Source: a virus | DNA: 25,269 nucleotides | Strand: one strand, 5' to 3' | IMG/VR virus record: IMGVR_UViG_3300049846_000593 | Location: 1 to 25,269 of that record | In this document: positions 24,499 through 25,269 of the stretch, one piece after another | Numbering within the stretch: the stretch's first letter is position 1 | How the letters are laid out: each line of letters opens with the position of its first letter | Translations under genes and position numbers: made by a program | Notes under the pieces: generated by a model | What the model was told of the DNA's origin: nothing | The model's input: the letters and a program-made list of their open reading frames with translations, nothing else | Database searches by the model: none

Positions 24499-24508
24499 GG
24501 AGATCCTT

Positions 24509-24649
24509 ATGGCCGCTATTATTTTCTTTCTTATGGGAGTCGGTGTTTTCTCAGCTGAAGTAAGCCAAGTCTACGAAGGCTGCAAAAAAGAAGACTTCAA
24601 GCCGGCCGTTTGCGAGAAGTACAAGTCACTTATCCCGCCGAAGAAGTAA
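24509..24649 (+). CDS. Short exported peptide with two cysteines (46 aa)
   Basis: An excellent ribosome binding site, AAGGAGAT (24497-24504), stands before ATG 24509, so this start is preferred over the longer in-frame ORF beginning at 24437. The 46-residue product has a hydrophobic N-terminus (AAIIFFLMGVGVFSA) that could be a signal peptide with cleavage after Ala16, then a charged part with Cys25 and Cys35 that could form a disulfide in the periplasm. It overlaps the next gene by one base. It could belong to the lysis genes; there is no lipobox, so it is not a typical o-spanin. Confidence 0.6.
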   Translation: MAAIIFFLMGVGVFSAEVSQVYEGCKKEDFKPAVCEKYKSLIPPKK

Positions 24650-24930
24650 TGCAGCCGGAGAACTGGCTTCAGGTAGTAATATCTGTAGTCGGAATCGCGC
24701 TGGGCGTTATCGTACACTCTCTTCGCGGAAAGCTTGATAACCTCGATAAGCTTACACATATCGACGGAATCCTAGATCAGCTTAAAAGCGTGGCAGAGAG
24801 ACTTAGCGCTCTCGTAACCAGACAAGAAGTTAGCGAGAGCCTTTTTAGGCTAGAAATTCAGTTTTTAAAGGAACGGGTTTCAGACCTAGAGAAGCGCATT
24901 TCTTCTTTAGAGCACGGGTCTGAGGAATAG
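24649..24930 (+). CDS. Membrane-anchored coiled-coil protein (spanin/XhlA-like)
   Basis: The 93-residue product starts at ATG 24649 in a TAATG overlap. It has one transmembrane segment at about 6-24 (LQVVISVVGIALGVIVHSL), then a long coiled coil to the end (DKLTHIDGILDQLKSVAERL and on). A membrane anchor with a periplasmic coiled coil is the layout of i-spanins. XhlA-type proteins have the anchor at the other end, so Rz-like is the better comparison. No partner Rz1-type lipoprotein gene is embedded in it as far as I can see. An alternative start at TTG 24610 adds 13 residues without a clear binding site. Confidence 0.6.
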   Translation: MQPENWLQVVISVVGIALGVIVHSLRGKLDNLDKLTHIDGILDQLKSVAERLSALVTRQEVSESLFRLEIQFLKERVSDLEKRISSLEHGSEE

Positions 24931-24942
24931 CGCTTTATCTCT

Positions 24943-24972
24943 TTGACAGAATTAAGCCGCAGACAATACCCT
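24943..24972 (+). promoter_or_regulatory. Candidate promoter for the holin-like gene
   Basis: A perfect TTGACA (24943-24948) is followed by TACCCT (24967-24972) after 18 bases; the -10 has the three most conserved bases (T1, A2, T6). It lies in the 71-base gap between two genes, one of the larger gaps in the late region, upstream of a gene with a strong ribosome binding site. The region could give the holin-like gene its own transcript. Confidence 0.4.
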
Positions 24973-25001
24973 TCTAATTAATCCACGGAGGAATAAATAG
25001 T

Positions 25002-25223
25002 ATGGAAATGCTTCAAAAATTCTTTGAATCCTTAATGAGCCTAGAATCCGGCGCTGTTTTGACGACCATTCTTGTCGTGTGGGAAGTTGTCGGACGAATT
25101 ATTAAAACCGAGAAGCCGGCCGGAGCCATCCGCTTTGCCGCAAACCTCATGCGCAAGGTCGGTGAGATTGCAGTTAAGCTCGCTGATATTCTCGACAAGT
25201 TCCTCCCTCAAAGCCTTAAGTAA
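25002..25223 (+). CDS. Holin-like small membrane protein (73 aa)
   Basis: GGAGGAAT (24987-24994) precedes ATG 25002 by 7 bases. The 73-residue product has one clear transmembrane segment at about 17-35 (GAVLTTILVVWEVVGRII) and an amphipathic, basic second half (KPAGAIRFAANLMRKVGEIA) that could lie on the membrane. Size, charge at the C-terminus, and position after the tail genes suit a holin or other lysis membrane protein. It overlaps the next gene by one base (TAATG). An alternative start, ATG 25008, would be 2 residues shorter. Confidence 0.6.
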   Translation: MEMLQKFFESLMSLESGAVLTTILVVWEVVGRIIKTEKPAGAIRFAANLMRKVGEIAVKLADILDKFLPQSLK

Positions 25224-25269
25224 TGGGCATTGGCGAGATATTCGCGGTTTTGAAGGCCCTGCCCAAGCT
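25223..25269 (+). CDS. Start of the next gene (partial)
   Basis: ATG 25223 overlaps the stop codon of the holin-like gene (TAATG) and the frame is open to the end of the window. The visible residues are MGIGEIFAVLKALPK. This is too little for identification. The overlap and shared strand suggest it belongs to the same lysis or late transcription unit. Confidence 0.45.
   Translation, partial: MGIGEIFAVLKALPK

Noticed and set aside
24437-24508. Longer version of the 46-residue exported peptide
   Set aside because: It would start inside the preceding gene without a binding site; AAGGAGAT at 24497-24504 points to ATG 24509.
1-25269. tRNA genes, CRISPR arrays, insertion sequences, integrase or attachment sites
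   Set aside because: I found no cloverleaf-like sequence, spaced direct repeats, transposase or integrase motifs, or target-site duplications in the window, so no such feature is reported.

Overview
The window is the structural and late region of a tailed double-stranded DNA bacteriophage (free phage or prophage). Every supportable gene lies on the plus strand, most are separated by a few bases or overlap (ATGA, TAATG and TAGTG junctions), and most have Shine-Dalgarno-type ribosome binding sites, so the host is a bacterium using the standard bacterial code. The host cannot be named from this sequence. A tape measure protein and a tail tube protein are present and no contractile sheath is seen, which favours a siphovirus-type virion with a long flexible tail.

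Layout. 1-63 is the tail end of an upstream gene, followed by a strong intrinsic terminator (85-121). 139-578 holds two small orphan genes, the second with a lipoprotein-like membrane segment. 579-863 is non-coding and contains a candidate promoter and two inverted repeats. The packaging and head module follows: a ParB-domain/DNA methyltransferase fusion, small and large terminase, a small HExxH metalloprotein, the portal, two tandem paralogous neck/virion-morphogenesis proteins, a coiled-coil scaffold and the major capsid protein (7270-8121). Then come a small unknown protein, a large fibre-like protein with a lectin-like domain, another structural protein, a papain-like (YiiX/NlpC-type) hydrolase candidate, a probable connector and a probable tail terminator.

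The tail module follows: tail tube (12714-13910), a long hairpin, the tail assembly chaperone pair expressed by a well-supported programmed -1 ribosomal frameshift (slippery CCCAAAG at 14388-14394 plus a 7-bp stem), tape measure, distal tail protein with a discoidin-like N-terminus, three fibre-type proteins sharing a repeated small beta domain or a glycine-rich tip, a large tail hub protein with inserted beta modules, and two more small fibre proteins. The window ends in a probable lysis cassette: a 46-residue exported peptide, a membrane-anchored coiled-coil protein, a holin-like protein behind its own candidate promoter, and the first codons of another gene. No endolysin is seen inside the window.

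The genes work together as a virion-building programme: terminase and portal package DNA into a scaffolded capsid, connectors and neck proteins seal it, the tube and tape measure build the tail with help of the G/GT chaperones, and hub plus fibres form the host-binding tip. The major capsid and tail tube genes avoid AGA/AGG arginine codons, unlike the tape measure, as expected of highly translated genes. The least usual features are the four-cysteine T domain of the frameshifted chaperone, the duplicated neck genes, the papain-like protein inside the head module, and the nested inverted repeats upstream of the methyltransferase.
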